This document shows positions 39,400-47,295 of a stretch of 64,000 nt of DNA, one piece after another. The position numbers and the translations under genes are program-made. The DNA is from a virus, in IMG/VR virus record IMGVR_UViG_3300050821_006071, positions 1-64,000 of that record; one strand, given 5' to 3'. Position 1 is the stretch's first letter. The number at the start of each line of letters is the position of its first letter. The notes beneath the pieces are model-generated. The model was not told the DNA's origin. It was given only the letters and a program-made list of their open reading frames with translations, and searched no databases.

Positions 39400-39527
39400 G
39401 GGGCCGGAGTTTTGTCGGTTCCCCTCCAAATCAGGCCCAAAGGGTGCGGCTGTGCTCTTGCCCCTCAACTCACAGAGCACAGCTTCCCCTTTTTTGGAGG
39501 GTGGAGGTTCGATTCCTCTCGGCTCCA
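39400..39527 (+). ncRNA. Compact tmRNA-like / tRNA-like RNA
   Basis: Ends form a tRNA acceptor: GGGGCCG (39400-39406) with CGGCTCC (39520-39526), including the G3-U70 pair that is the alanine identity element, discriminator A at 39527. The T arm is GGAGG-TTCGATT-CCTCT (39503-39519). Instead of D and anticodon arms, a 9-bp helix CCCTCCAAA/TTTGGAGGG (39422-39430 with 39493-39501) closes a 62-nt insert, as P2 does in tmRNA. The insert carries a perfect 10-bp hairpin (39449-39458 with 39474-39483). No tag-peptide ORF is evident. It lies between genes; the hairpin plus C/T-run could also terminate transcription. Confidence 0.5.
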
Positions 39528-39611
39528 CGGGTAGCAAAGCCCAACAGATCGCTCCGGACAAGAGGTGACCTGACTAATTTCCTATGCAAAGGATTTAAAG
39601 GTGACCTCCGA

Positions 39612-40019
39612 ATGCGCGGAACTATGCCGCTCATAATGCTCCTGGCGATACCCTCTATCGACTCCGATGGCATCGCCCACGGGAGCGCCGACCCTCTTAA
39701 GTTCACGGTGAGAAACGCCTTGCGGGGCAAGCGCGTGCACGATCACCCGTATTACGAGGTCTTGGCGGCAGCAATGCGGCGAGACGGCATCAACTGCGTT
39801 CCGATTCACGTGGCCCCCGTGTGGTTCATGTGCCGGGAGTATCAGATGTTCATAGACGGAGAATGGCAGCCCATCCCCCTACCCGCGTGCCTGAACCCGC
39901 TACAGCCCATGCTCGGCAACGGTGGGCATCGGGTCAAGATCGCTCGTGAGCTACGGCTTCCCATACTCCGCTGGACAACGGACCTATGGGAAAGCGGGTG
40001 GGGCGATGAGCCTCGGTGA
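39612..40019 (+). CDS. Hypothetical protein with ParB-like HR motif
   Basis: 135 aa, AAAGGTG upstream. IPSIDSDGIAHGSADPLKFT, then WFMCREYQMFIDGEWQPIP and MLGNGGHRVKIARELRLPIL. The NGxHR-ARELG-like motif recalls ParB/Srx N-terminal domains, but the DNA-binding part is missing. Function unknown. Confidence 0.55.
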   Translation: MRGTMPLIMLLAIPSIDSDGIAHGSADPLKFTVRNALRGKRVHDHPYYEVLAAAMRRDGINCVPIHVAPVWFMCREYQMFIDGEWQPIPLPACLNPLQPMLGNGGHRVKIARELRLPILRWTTDLWESGWGDEPR

Positions 40020-40048
40020 AAAAGTCGTGGCGGGGCAGAGAGCTATCC

Positions 40049-40342
40049 CTATGGTTTCTCGAAGGCCCGAGTCTGAAGCTCGGCTTGGTAGGTGCGCCAG
40101 TCGTGATGATACGCGAGCGCGAAGACCACGATGCTTAGAGGCCAGACCAGGAGGCTAATAACCACAGAGAGGGTCACCATCACCCGCGCGCCGCCAATTC
40201 TGTGCATGGCGTCGCGGTACTCCGCCCGGACGGTTGCGCCTAGCCTACCGGAGAGCCGACGCCACGCCATGATCAAGTCTGTTGCCGCCACGAGCACGCC
40301 CATGGCCGCCCACACGGCGACCTCGGGGGAAATCGGATTCAC
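40049..40342 (-). CDS. Two-helix membrane protein
   Basis: 97 aa from GTG with AGGAG 6 nt upstream. VAVWAAMGVLVAATDLIMAW and VMVTLSVVISLLVWPLSIVV are transmembrane segments; a Tyr/Gln-rich cytoplasmic tail ends the protein. Convergent with the gene at 39612. Possibly involved in superinfection exclusion; not shown. Confidence 0.65.
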   Translation of the reverse strand: MNPISPEVAVWAAMGVLVAATDLIMAWRRLSGRLGATVRAEYRDAMHRIGGARVMVTLSVVISLLVWPLSIVVFALAYHHDWRTYQAELQTRAFEKP

Positions 40343-40438
40343 TTGAGTCTCCTGTTTGGGGGGCGGGGTGTGGGGTGGCCCCGCGCCCGTAACACGAGAC
40401 CACCCCGAGCCGCTGTGAGAGGTACTTAGCCCTTGTAT

Positions 40439-40465
40439 AAGGGGGCCTTCCACCGCCCCCCTTTT
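40439..40465 (+). terminator. Hairpin with T-run
   Basis: AAGGGGG (40439-40445) pairs with CCCCCTT (40457-40463) across an 11-nt loop and is followed by TT. Lies upstream of the leftward membrane gene, so it would stop rightward read-through. Confidence 0.45.
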
Positions 40466-40911
40466 CCTCGGTCAGGTGAGGAACCAAAGGCTTGCTTCCA
40501 TACCCACAGCGACCGAGACACAGGCTAGCACACATCAAACGGAGAGACCCCCTCACGGCCGACAGATCGCCTCAGATCTGCCCACTCACCTTTAGCGGCA
40601 ACGTGGCCTGGGTGCCGACGGGGGTCTCTCCTTGCCTATCTTGCGGGCAAGACGCTACCAAACAGGCGAGGGCCTTCGCAAGCGCCCGACAGACGATCAG
40701 GAATCTTGACATTCAGTAAACCCTCAGGCTTGCTAAGATTTGGTGAAGATGCAAAACGGGGGTTTGTGGGTGGTTCACAACTGACTTCGCGTGGGTCTAG
40801 GGTGCAACTATCCCCCGGAATTCCTACTAAAAGGGGTTTATGAGTTGGGAGGGTGCAGGCCAGGTGATAAGAGATCGAAGCCAGAGTGATAAAGGGTTAG
40901 GAGGTGTGGCT
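40466..40911. other. Intergenic region with long-range stem
   Basis: 446 nt without a convincing gene. GGAGAGACCCCC (40541-40552) pairs perfectly with GGGGGTCTCTCC (40620-40631), enclosing CAGATC/GATCTG at about 40563-40580, a folded RNA or recombination remnant. Toward the right, TTGACA (about 40708) and TAAGAT (about 40735) form only a poorly spaced promoter. Confidence 0.5.
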
Positions 40912-41211
40912 GTGTCCGTGACGATAGTGGTTCCGTACTACAACGCCGCCGCCTACGTGGCGCTAGCCTTGGTGGTGGCTGGCCTGGTGGTGACGGCCAT
41001 CGGGGTGCTCGCCCTGAGGCGTGATTCAAGAAACATGCGCGCAAGCTATAACGTGCTTCTAGACCACCTGATAGCGGCCCATGCCATGCCAGACATAGCC
41101 CTACTAGAGCGAGTTCGAGGGTACTCGGTACTAGGGCAGCGCAACCCGCAAGCGGCCCCAAAGGACTCTCAGCCAGAGGACTCACAGCCCGAGACGGGGG
41201 CCGAGTCGTGA
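40912..41211 (+). CDS. Single-pass membrane protein
   Basis: 99 aa from GTG with GGAGG 8 nt upstream (a longer frame from 40840 lacks a good site). AYVALALVVAGLVVTAIGVLAL is the membrane helix; a charged cytoplasmic region follows with a tandem DSQPEDSQPE near the C-terminus. Convergent overlap with the leftward HTH gene. Function unknown. Confidence 0.55.
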   Translation: MSVTIVVPYYNAAAYVALALVVAGLVVTAIGVLALRRDSRNMRASYNVLLDHLIAAHAMPDIALLERVRGYSVLGQRNPQAAPKDSQPEDSQPETGAES

Positions 41212-41654
41212 GCCGGCGCTTGTTCCTCGATCGGGTTACGGTGGATATCGATGTCAGTCTTATTGGCGATGGCAAAGAACCAACCCAGGTCAGGGAAGTA
41301 GACAGTGACCATCCGCACGCCTCGGTGAGTGAGGATATCCCGCAACCACTCCGCGCGGGAACGCTCGGCCCTGGCCACCCGGTGCCCCTTGCGTTGGCTA
41401 TCAATCGCCATAAGGCCGCGATAGATCGGGTCACGGCGATGCTCGGGGCGAATCTCCTGCCGTATCAGGTCCCGATGGGACGCTCGCCGTGGTGGCAAGC
41501 CCAGCTCTGCGAACTTGCGAGAGACCATGCTCGGATGTGGCTGCCAACCGGTTGCCTGCCCGTTGGCGTGAGCTATGTCCGCATTTCTCCAACCCAAGTT
41601 GTAGAACCCTCTGAGCGTCTCGTCCGGCAGCCATGGCTTCTTGGTTGGTGGCAC
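41169..41654 (-). CDS. HTH DNA-binding protein
   Basis: 161 aa. An N-terminal resolvase/homeodomain-like HTH (DETLRGFYNLGWRNADIAHA, then MVSRKFAELGLPPRR) and a basic middle (RRDPIYRG...KGHRVARAERSR) are typical of actinophage DNA-binding proteins. A conserved-looking beta unit TVYFPDLGWFF follows. Could be a repressor or accessory recombination protein. The rightward frame on the other strand is its shadow. Confidence 0.75.
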   Translation of the reverse strand: MPPTKKPWLPDETLRGFYNLGWRNADIAHANGQATGWQPHPSMVSRKFAELGLPPRRASHRDLIRQEIRPEHRRDPIYRGLMAIDSQRKGHRVARAERSRAEWLRDILTHRGVRMVTVYFPDLGWFFAIANKTDIDIHRNPIEEQAPAHDSAPVSGCESSG

Positions 41655-41726
41655 GTTCGTTTCGTCCTTAGAGGTTCTGGCCCTTGACCCCGCCAGCTGC
41701 GGGAACCGAGAGGTGGTGAGTATCCC

Positions 41727-42083
41727 ATGTGCAGAGAAGCCGGATGCAACCGACCTACACGCAGTGCTGGCTACTGCACATCAGACTATGCGACGCACCG
41801 CCGTCAAGCACAGCCCCGTCGGCAAAAAGACCGGCTACGCTTGCCGTCTGACAACGTGATTGATGATCTTGCAGTTGGGATTGCAGTGAGGGGGAGTCGG
41901 GTGGTGCCGCTGACGCAAGCTGAAAGATGGTGGGCTACCGCACAGTTGCTCACCCTCGGTGGCAACAGCCTCGACGTCGAGGCCCACCTAGGCGTCACCC
42001 CGACGCAAGCACAGCGGCTAGCAAATCACGTAAGGCAATCCGGCCTAACGTACAACGCGATAAGGCCCACCGAGAGGGAATAG
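41727..42083 (+). CDS. Zinc plus HTH regulatory protein
   Basis: 118 aa with a purine-rich site upstream. CREAGCNRPTRSAGYCTSDY is a CxxxxC-C-H-like finger; WWATAQLLTLGGNSLDVEAH then LGVTPTQAQRLANHVR is an HTH. Likely transcriptional regulator. Precedes the lsr2-like gene by 9 nt, so the two may be co-expressed. Confidence 0.65.
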   Translation: MCREAGCNRPTRSAGYCTSDYATHRRQAQPRRQKDRLRLPSDNVIDDLAVGIAVRGSRVVPLTQAERWWATAQLLTLGGNSLDVEAHLGVTPTQAQRLANHVRQSGLTYNAIRPTERE

Positions 42084-42092
42084 GGAGAACAA

Positions 42093-42815
42093 ATGGTCCA
42101 GAGGATTCAGACGCTGCTCATCGATGACCTCGATGGCAGTGAGGCTACCGCCACCACCAAGTTCGGGCTTGACGGCAATGCCTATGAAATCGACCTGAAC
42201 GATCCGCACACCGAGGCCCTACGGGGCGTGCTCATGCGCTACAGGAACCACGCACGAGCGGTTCCTAACACCTCGCGGTTCCCGAGCACGCGCAATGCGA
42301 CCATCACGCGGGGTGCGGGCAAGCGCCCGGACACCAAAGAGGAACGGGCGTACCTGATGGCCGCCGGCTACCCCATCAAGGTCCAGGGCAGGATTCCTAA
42401 GGAGCTGCACGCGATATGGGAAAACCGTGGGAATGGCATGCCGCTCCCGTCGGTGGCCGTCGTAGAGAACGGGGTCACCGCCCCGACCACCTCGGCCGAG
42501 TCCAACGGCACTGCCCCCGAGGTGGCTGACAAAGCGTGCGGATGCTGCGGGGGCGTCGCCGAGATGGCGCCAAAAGATGAGCATGGCGTGTGTTGCAACG
42601 AGCAGCACGACGTCAAGGCTCCTGCACCGAAGGTCACTAGGGCACGTGGCAAGCGCGGGGCATCGCCATCGGACAACGCGCCGGCGGCAGTGTTCCAAGG
42701 GCCGGCCACCCCGACCACCAGCACCGAGCAGGCCTCGGCCGGGCAAGCGGCCCCCGAGGAGCCGGCTGCCTCGCCCGTCAAACGGGCGCGTAAGCCGCGC
42801 GCAACCACGACATGA
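42093..42815 (+). CDS. lsr2: Lsr2-like nucleoid/xenogeneic silencing protein with Cys-rich tail
   Basis: 240 aa. Residues 1-52 match the Lsr2 dimerisation domain (TLLIDDLDGSEATATTKFG, LDGNAYEIDL, then ALRGVLMRY). Residues 86-115 match its DNA-binding domain (RAYLMAAGYPIKVQGRIPKE), with QGR in place of the RGR AT-hook core. Beyond ~115, absent in host Lsr2 (~112 aa), is a tail with CGCCGG and VCCNEQH (possible zinc site), a Pro/Ala/Thr linker and basic end KRARKPRA. Lsr2 bridges AT-rich DNA and silences foreign genes; a phage copy may silence its own genes or compete with host Lsr2. Confidence 0.88.
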   Translation: MVQRIQTLLIDDLDGSEATATTKFGLDGNAYEIDLNDPHTEALRGVLMRYRNHARAVPNTSRFPSTRNATITRGAGKRPDTKEERAYLMAAGYPIKVQGRIPKELHAIWENRGNGMPLPSVAVVENGVTAPTTSAESNGTAPEVADKACGCCGGVAEMAPKDEHGVCCNEQHDVKAPAPKVTRARGKRGASPSDNAPAAVFQGPATPTTSTEQASAGQAAPEEPAASPVKRARKPRATTT

Positions 42816-42854
42816 GCCGCACGGGCACCCTACGCCTTCGGGGGCGATGGGGTC

Positions 42855-43115
42855 ATGGCCGACGATGACACCATAGAGTTTTTCCCCGACATGGTCTTCG
42901 TGCCTCACCGCATGAGGCACGCGCTGGTGGTCGAGGTCACCCACGGGCCGGCTCTCGTGGGGTTCATCCTGCACCCGAGCGGCGAGCGTTTCCACGTGCT
43001 CAACGAGCGTGGCAACCCGATTCGCGTCACGGCAGAGGAAGACGACGCCATACAAGCGCTACACACCTATGAGAGGCGCCGGATAGACCGAGACGACAAC
43101 TGGCTTTACGTCTAA
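42855..43115 (+). CDS. Hypothetical protein
   Basis: 86 aa: DTIEFFPDMVFVPHRMRHAL, VVEVTHGPALVGFILHPSGE. Beta-rich with acidic ends. Follows the lsr2-like gene by 39 nt. Function unknown. Confidence 0.6.
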   Translation: MADDDTIEFFPDMVFVPHRMRHALVVEVTHGPALVGFILHPSGERFHVLNERGNPIRVTAEEDDAIQALHTYERRRIDRDDNWLYV

Positions 43116-43145
43116 GAGGGAAGCAAGGCAAATGAAACTCGGAGT

Positions 43146-43316
43146 ATGGCACCAGGATACTTGGACTTTCACATGGTTACGGCGGCACTCATCGTCAGCA
43201 CCCTCGCGATAGCCGTCTCAGGATTCACGGTGTGGTTCGTGGCCCGAGCGTCAGCAGACAAGCGCGACCACCAAGGCCAGCACATCAAGAGGCCCCCCGG
43301 AAATGCCCGTTACTAG
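43146..43316 (+). CDS. Small membrane protein
   Basis: 56 aa: MVTAALIVSTLAIAVSGFTV and WFVARASAD form one transmembrane segment and a charged tail. The nearer ribosome site (GGAAG at 43123) fits a competing 26-aa ORF from 43132, so the true start is uncertain. Confidence 0.45.
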   Translation: MAPGYLDFHMVTAALIVSTLAIAVSGFTVWFVARASADKRDHQGQHIKRPPGNARY

Positions 43317-43326
43317 AACACGCGAA

Positions 43327-43384
43327 AAGCCCCCTCTAAGGCACGCACACCGCGTTTGGTGTGGTTGTACCAAGGAGGGGGCTT
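43327..43384 (+). terminator. Terminator-like hairpin
   Basis: AAGCCCCCTC (43327-43336) pairs with GAGGGGGCTT (43375-43384), 10 bp, with an inner ACACC/GGTGT. It ends the lsr2-containing operon. Confidence 0.7.
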
Positions 43385-43468
43385 GCATGTCTCAGCGTGT
43401 CTCTGTGGGCCGCGTAGGGGCATTCTAGGGCCGGGCGTGGAAAACGCAGTGAGAAGGGGGGTGGCCTG

Positions 43469-43675
43469 ATGAGTGACCTTCGATACCAGCGGATATGTGA
43501 TGAAACGACGGGGTTCACCATCGGGCATTGGGACTCGGCAACATCAACCGTTGCCGACAACAAAGGCAACGTCAGGTGTGGCGTAGAGAGCTACCGCATG
43601 GCGGTTGTGGTGATGCACGGATGGGGCTGGAACGTGAACCCCTTCAACCCTGACCTCTCGGACGGAACGGAGTAA
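43469..43675 (+). CDS. Hypothetical protein
   Basis: 68 aa with AAGGGGGG upstream. MSDLRYQRICDETTGFTIGH; Trp/His-containing beta protein. Function unknown. Confidence 0.55.
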   Translation: MSDLRYQRICDETTGFTIGHWDSATSTVADNKGNVRCGVESYRMAVVVMHGWGWNVNPFNPDLSDGTE

Positions 43676-43683
43676 TCAAAGCA

Positions 43684-44295
43684 ATGGGCGAGGGCTATGA
43701 GACCTTTCACATCAAGGAAGAGAATGCCGATTACTTCCTGATTGTGATCGGGACTACGCGGACGATCTACATAGCGGTGTTCACAGACATCGCGCATTAC
43801 TGGGAGGTCTACGTGGCGGGTACGCGCATCGTGGTACCAGGGGACCATCCCGCTACCGAGCAAGTCAAGACCGAGGCGTACGGCTACGCGCTGCTCCACC
43901 CGTCCCAGGTGACCAGAGGGCTATACGATGAGGCTTTGATGTGGTGCCCGCGTCTGCCGGACCCGCGTACGTTAGGGAGGTCGGTAAACATGCAGCACAA
44001 GAAACCCGGTAGGAAATTCACTAGGCCATCGTATGCGGTTCTCGAAGAACTTGTCGGCCCTGATGAGCGTGCCATAGCTCTGGCAATGGTTTTCTGGGAA
44101 AACCTGCTAATAGAGTTCGGCATAGACAAGACGGGCCGCCATGCCGATTGCCATCCAAAACTAGCGCGCAAAGGTTTCCCGCCAATCGTCCAGATCAGGA
44201 TGTACACCCCTGCCAACGCACCCGACGTGCCGCGCCACGTTTTGGCCGCCCTCACGCGGCGAGTCCGCGCCAAGAAAGAAAGTGAAAACTCATGA
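43684..44295 (+). CDS. Hypothetical protein
   Basis: 203 aa. N-terminal beta domain (FHIKEENADYFLIVIGTTRT), middle Pro-rich linker, C-terminal part with AVLEELVGPDERAIALAMVF and basic tail. An internal ATG at 43990 could give a shorter C-terminal product. No family recognised. Confidence 0.6.
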   Translation: MGEGYETFHIKEENADYFLIVIGTTRTIYIAVFTDIAHYWEVYVAGTRIVVPGDHPATEQVKTEAYGYALLHPSQVTRGLYDEALMWCPRLPDPRTLGRSVNMQHKKPGRKFTRPSYAVLEELVGPDERAIALAMVFWENLLIEFGIDKTGRHADCHPKLARKGFPPIVQIRMYTPANAPDVPRHVLAALTRRVRAKKESENS

Positions 44296-44306
44296 GGTGA
44301 TGATTT

Positions 44307-44594
44307 ATGTGCTGTACAACTCACGATGAACGGGACAGGCTCGATAGGGCCGACGGCATCAACGTAGACGCGTTGCTAACGCGCGACGAACGGTTCCGCT
44401 GTCAGTGCAAGTTCGGGCACCCTTGCCACCGCGCGATGACGGCAGAGGACTTGGTGTGTGACTGGTGCCGGGGCACCAATCACGAGACCGCATGCAAACA
44501 GATGCAGTTGCCGTCAGACATCACGTATTCGCCGCCAGGCCAAACGCTACGCGCAAGGCCGGGTTGGCGGCCTCAGAACCCAAGGCTGCTGTAG
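44307..44594 (+). CDS. Zinc-binding protein, last gene of rightward block
   Basis: 95 aa. CCTTHDER, CQCKFGHPCHR and CDWCRGTNHETAC supply many Cys/His ligands; likely one or two zinc sites. Ends directly before the bidirectional terminator. Confidence 0.65.
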   Translation: MCCTTHDERDRLDRADGINVDALLTRDERFRCQCKFGHPCHRAMTAEDLVCDWCRGTNHETACKQMQLPSDITYSPPGQTLRARPGWRPQNPRLL

Positions 44595-44600
44595 AAGCGC

Positions 44601-44664
44601 AAAAAGCCCCTCTAGGCGTGGCCATAGCTAATCAAAGCGTGGTCATGCCCGGAGGGGCTTTTTT
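44601..44664. terminator. Bidirectional terminator between convergent operons
   Basis: AAAAAGCCCCTC (44601-44612) pairs with GAGGGGCTTTTTT (44652-44664). A-run on one side and T-run on the other serve both the rightward block and the leftward late operon. Confidence 0.9.
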
Positions 44665-44697
44665 GTGTCTCTAGGTGCCTTGCAGAAGCCTTACGGG

Positions 44698-45519
44698 CTA
44701 CAGTCCTAGCAGAGCCTCGATCCACGCCCAGACCCTGGCCCAGAAACCGGGCATCGGGGGGTTGGGTGCAGGCGTAGGCGTCGGGGTGGGAGTTGGCTGT
44801 GGACCTGGTGACGGCGGAGCTGCGAGCGGCAGGGGCTGTGTGGCGTCCCCATCCTCTGACAGCAGGCGTGTGAGGGTCGCAAAGGACATCTTGAACGATC
44901 CGCCAACGCTGTAGGACGTGCCCCACGAGTTGTCGAATCCGATTACTTGGCTTGCAACGTCAACGATGCGGGCAACCACCTCATGGCCGCCACGGATGTA
45001 GGCATTGCTGTCAATGGCAACTGTGCCGTCGGCCGAGGGTGTGTCAAACGAAGAATACCAATTCATGCCGACGATGACCGGGCCACTCATCAATGCCTGA
45101 AGAGTCGAGTCAAGGTCGGTGTAGTGGTTGTATCCGGCAATAAGGCCGTCTTGCTGTGCAGCCCATGCGACGGACGTTCCGCTAGAGCCGTTGTCATTCG
45201 GGGGGTAAGGTCCGTCGCCGTCGTGGGTCTCGGCTTCGCTGTAAATGCGCAGAGCCTCGGCCTCATCTAGCGCGGGGTGGTTTGCCGGCAGGGACTCAAA
45301 AAGCGTGTCCGTGCCGAGTGCCCCTGTCATGGCGTTGCCGGTGCAACTGCCTACGTCGCCCTGGTCAAGGATTGGCGTGTTCCGCTTCCAGTTGACCGAG
45401 ACAACAGCCTTGCGCGGCCCTGCGAACGGGCGGGCGAGCCGGCGGGCATCGAGGTCAACGTGACGGCCAAGACGCTTGCCGGGAACGCGCATCTCTTGAA
45501 TGCGACGAATTTCCGCCAT
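44698..45519 (-). CDS. Papain-like (C1A) cysteine protease in lysis module
   Basis: 273 aa. Catalytic set of C1 pe­ptidases: ILDQGDVGSCTGNAMTGA (Gln, Cys), IRGGHEVVARIVD (His) and IGFDNSWGTSY (Asn). After residue ~230 a Pro/Thr/Ala linker (PTPTPTPTPA) leads to an amphipathic or membrane-seeking end (FWARVWAWIEALLGL). No signal peptide. Last gene of the late operon, after endolysin and holin. It may cleave host or virion proteins at the membrane; function not established. Confidence 0.85.
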   Translation of the reverse strand: MAEIRRIQEMRVPGKRLGRHVDLDARRLARPFAGPRKAVVSVNWKRNTPILDQGDVGSCTGNAMTGALGTDTLFESLPANHPALDEAEALRIYSEAETHDGDGPYPPNDNGSSGTSVAWAAQQDGLIAGYNHYTDLDSTLQALMSGPVIVGMNWYSSFDTPSADGTVAIDSNAYIRGGHEVVARIVDVASQVIGFDNSWGTSYSVGGSFKMSFATLTRLLSEDGDATQPLPLAAPPSPGPQPTPTPTPTPAPNPPMPGFWARVWAWIEALLGL

Positions 45520-45525
45520 CAGGGT

Positions 45526-45753
45526 TTACTTCCTAGCCTGAGCCTTGAGGGTGGCCTTGAGGGCAACATGCACGAACGCGCCGATAAGTGCGGCAGCAAC
45601 CGCGTACGCGGCGGTCAGTTCGTTGACGGTCAGGTGCAACCCGAACCGCGCGGCCAGGGCCACGGCGACCCCAAGGACGGCAGCCATCCCGCCAGGATAG
45701 GCAAAGAGAGCGGCCTTGATGGATGCATACACGCGCTTAAGGAAAGCGAGCAT
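45526..45753 (-). CDS. Holin-like membrane protein
   Basis: 75 aa: basic N-terminus (LKRVYASIKAA), two hydrophobic helices (GMAAVLGVAVALAARFGL; AYAVAAALIGAFVHVALKA) and a Lys/Arg end. Location next to the endolysin supports holin. Ends 6 nt before the protease start. Confidence 0.8.
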   Translation of the reverse strand: MLAFLKRVYASIKAALFAYPGGMAAVLGVAVALAARFGLHLTVNELTAAYAVAAALIGAFVHVALKATLKAQARK

Positions 45754-45804
45754 TCTAACTCCAATTGACTTGCAAATTCGCTCGTGGTCGAGGCCACGAG
45801 ACGT

Positions 45805-46692
45805 TCATATGGTGATCGGGGGAACGACTGCCCAAGCGCTTACCGCGCCGGTTGTTGAGACCGATTGAACGGACATTGCCCACGGGCCTACGCCAGTAAG
45901 GACAACCCCGTTGACCCTCGGGACGGTGACATTGCCCGAGGCGATCGGATTGCCGCTGCTATCCGCAACCTGGAAGTTGTATGAGGTCACGTGCATGTCA
46001 TCCCAATTCGCGTTCACGACCTTGTGAGGCGTTGCGCTAAGGCTTGTGGGCGCCGCCGGCGGGGCCGGGGGCGGAGTCGGCACCGGGCTAGGCCACTGGC
46101 CGAAGTCATCGGATAGGCCGAGAATCTTGCTGGCAGCCCAGAATGCGGCCTCATCTATATCGCAGCTAGCGGGGCCGACGGTAACGGAACCCAACTGCCG
46201 GAGCAGCGCGCGGCTATCCCAGGAGCCACCCGACCATGCCGTTGTCTGCCACCCGTAGGTGACCACGCCGGCGTTGAAGGCCTGAGACACGGTCCCGTAC
46301 CCGCCATAGATGCCCGTGCGAGCCTTGCCGAGCACCGAGTTGGCGCCTTCCATGTAGGGCAGCATGGCCGGCTCTTGAGACTCGTCAGCGGCAAAGTACA
46401 CGGGGGCACGCGTCAGCGATGTATCCTTGATGGCGATCGACAGGGAATTGAGCTGTGCCTGCGCCGCCCTGGCGTCGGCAACGCCGTTGGCGGTGCTGGT
46501 CATGTCGGTTCCGGTGGTCTCCCACACGAATACGACGGGCAGGACGCCGGCTTTGAAGTTGGCTAGCTCAGCGGCCGAGATGTCCTTGGAGTTGCCACCA
46601 GACAGGTAGCGGCACACGAATTGGTAGCCTGCCGCCTTGATCTGGGCTACGGTGACCCCAGAGCCAAAACTGAAATCGATGCCTTTTAGCAT
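45805..46692 (-). CDS. Endolysin candidate, DUF1906 glycoside-hydrolase-like
   Basis: 295 aa from ATG 46692, which has AGGAG about 11 nt upstream (the longer frame to 46728 is less likely). GIDFSFGSGVTVAQIKAAGY, FVCRYLSGGNSKDI and IYGGYGTVSQAF match the Rv2525c-like/DUF1906 TIM-barrel, related to GH25. After a Pro-rich linker (~195-210) an FN3-like domain (residues 210-295). Likely degrades peptidoglycan for lysis; enzymatic bond unproven. Confidence 0.75.
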   Translation of the reverse strand: MLKGIDFSFGSGVTVAQIKAAGYQFVCRYLSGGNSKDISAAELANFKAGVLPVVFVWETTGTDMTSTANGVADARAAQAQLNSLSIAIKDTSLTRAPVYFAADESQEPAMLPYMEGANSVLGKARTGIYGGYGTVSQAFNAGVVTYGWQTTAWSGGSWDSRALLRQLGSVTVGPASCDIDEAAFWAASKILGLSDDFGQWPSPVPTPPPAPPAAPTSLSATPHKVVNANWDDMHVTSYNFQVADSSGNPIASGNVTVPRVNGVVLTGVGPWAMSVQSVSTTGAVSAWAVVPPITI

Positions 46693-46706
46693 TTCGAAAG
46701 AAACTC

Positions 46707-47294
46707 CTATGATCCTTGCCGGACCCAACGCCCGGTAAAGTTGGTTACGAAACGGCCGAGCACGGCGCTAGAGCACGTGTTGGCGTCAGTCACGACGGCA
46801 ACGCTTGCGTAGAGCTGGACTGCAAGCGTGTCGCCCGGATAGCAGACCACGGGGCAGACATCGTCAACGCACACCGATTCATCAAAGTTAATTGCCGTCC
46901 AAGAGAGGCCGGAGCGGTACCCGAAGCGGTTGGTCGTGCCCGATGTGTAATGCGGGTTGGCAAGTCCGGCCGTAAAGAGGATGGCGACTTGCATGTTAAA
47001 GGCTGCCGCTTGCGTCTTGACGGGAACGCATGCCTCCATGGCGTAGTAGCCCTGCGTGCGCACCGTGATGGCGCTGCTGCCCGAGGACATCCCGTCGCTG
47101 TCTATCGCGGTAGCCGGGAATGAGATCGATGTCCACGTTGTGGCCGGAACGGATTGGGTTCCCGAGGCCCGGTAGACGTGCCAAACCGGGAAGCTCGATG
47201 CGACTGTCAGGAATGACACGCATTGAGATAGTTGCTGTAGCTTTGTAATGCTTATGTCCCCGGCCACAAAGGCCGGGACTGTCGGAATGAGCAT
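46707..47294 (-). CDS. Putative receptor-binding jelly-roll tail protein
   Basis: 195 aa. C1q/TNF-like pattern: TWTSISFPATAIDSDGMSSG, YYAMEACVPVKT, and C-terminal strands. Paralogue of the next upstream gene (same GxYxVxxxV and C-rich loop). Probable tail tip or receptor-binding decoration. Confidence 0.65.
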   Translation of the reverse strand: MLIPTVPAFVAGDISITKLQQLSQCVSFLTVASSFPVWHVYRASGTQSVPATTWTSISFPATAIDSDGMSSGSSAITVRTQGYYAMEACVPVKTQAAAFNMQVAILFTAGLANPHYTSGTTNRFGYRSGLSWTAINFDESVCVDDVCPVVCYPGDTLAVQLYASVAVVTDANTCSSAVLGRFVTNFTGRWVRQGS

Positions 47295-47295
47295 T

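Noticed and set aside
39444-39530. tRNA 3' end suggesting a tyrosine-integrase attachment core
   Set aside because: The phage has a serine integrase with its own attP-like site, and the tRNA-like end pairs with a local 5' acceptor, fitting a self-contained RNA.
41208-41687. 159-aa rightward open frame
   Set aside because: Antisense of the well-formed leftward HTH protein at 41169-41654.
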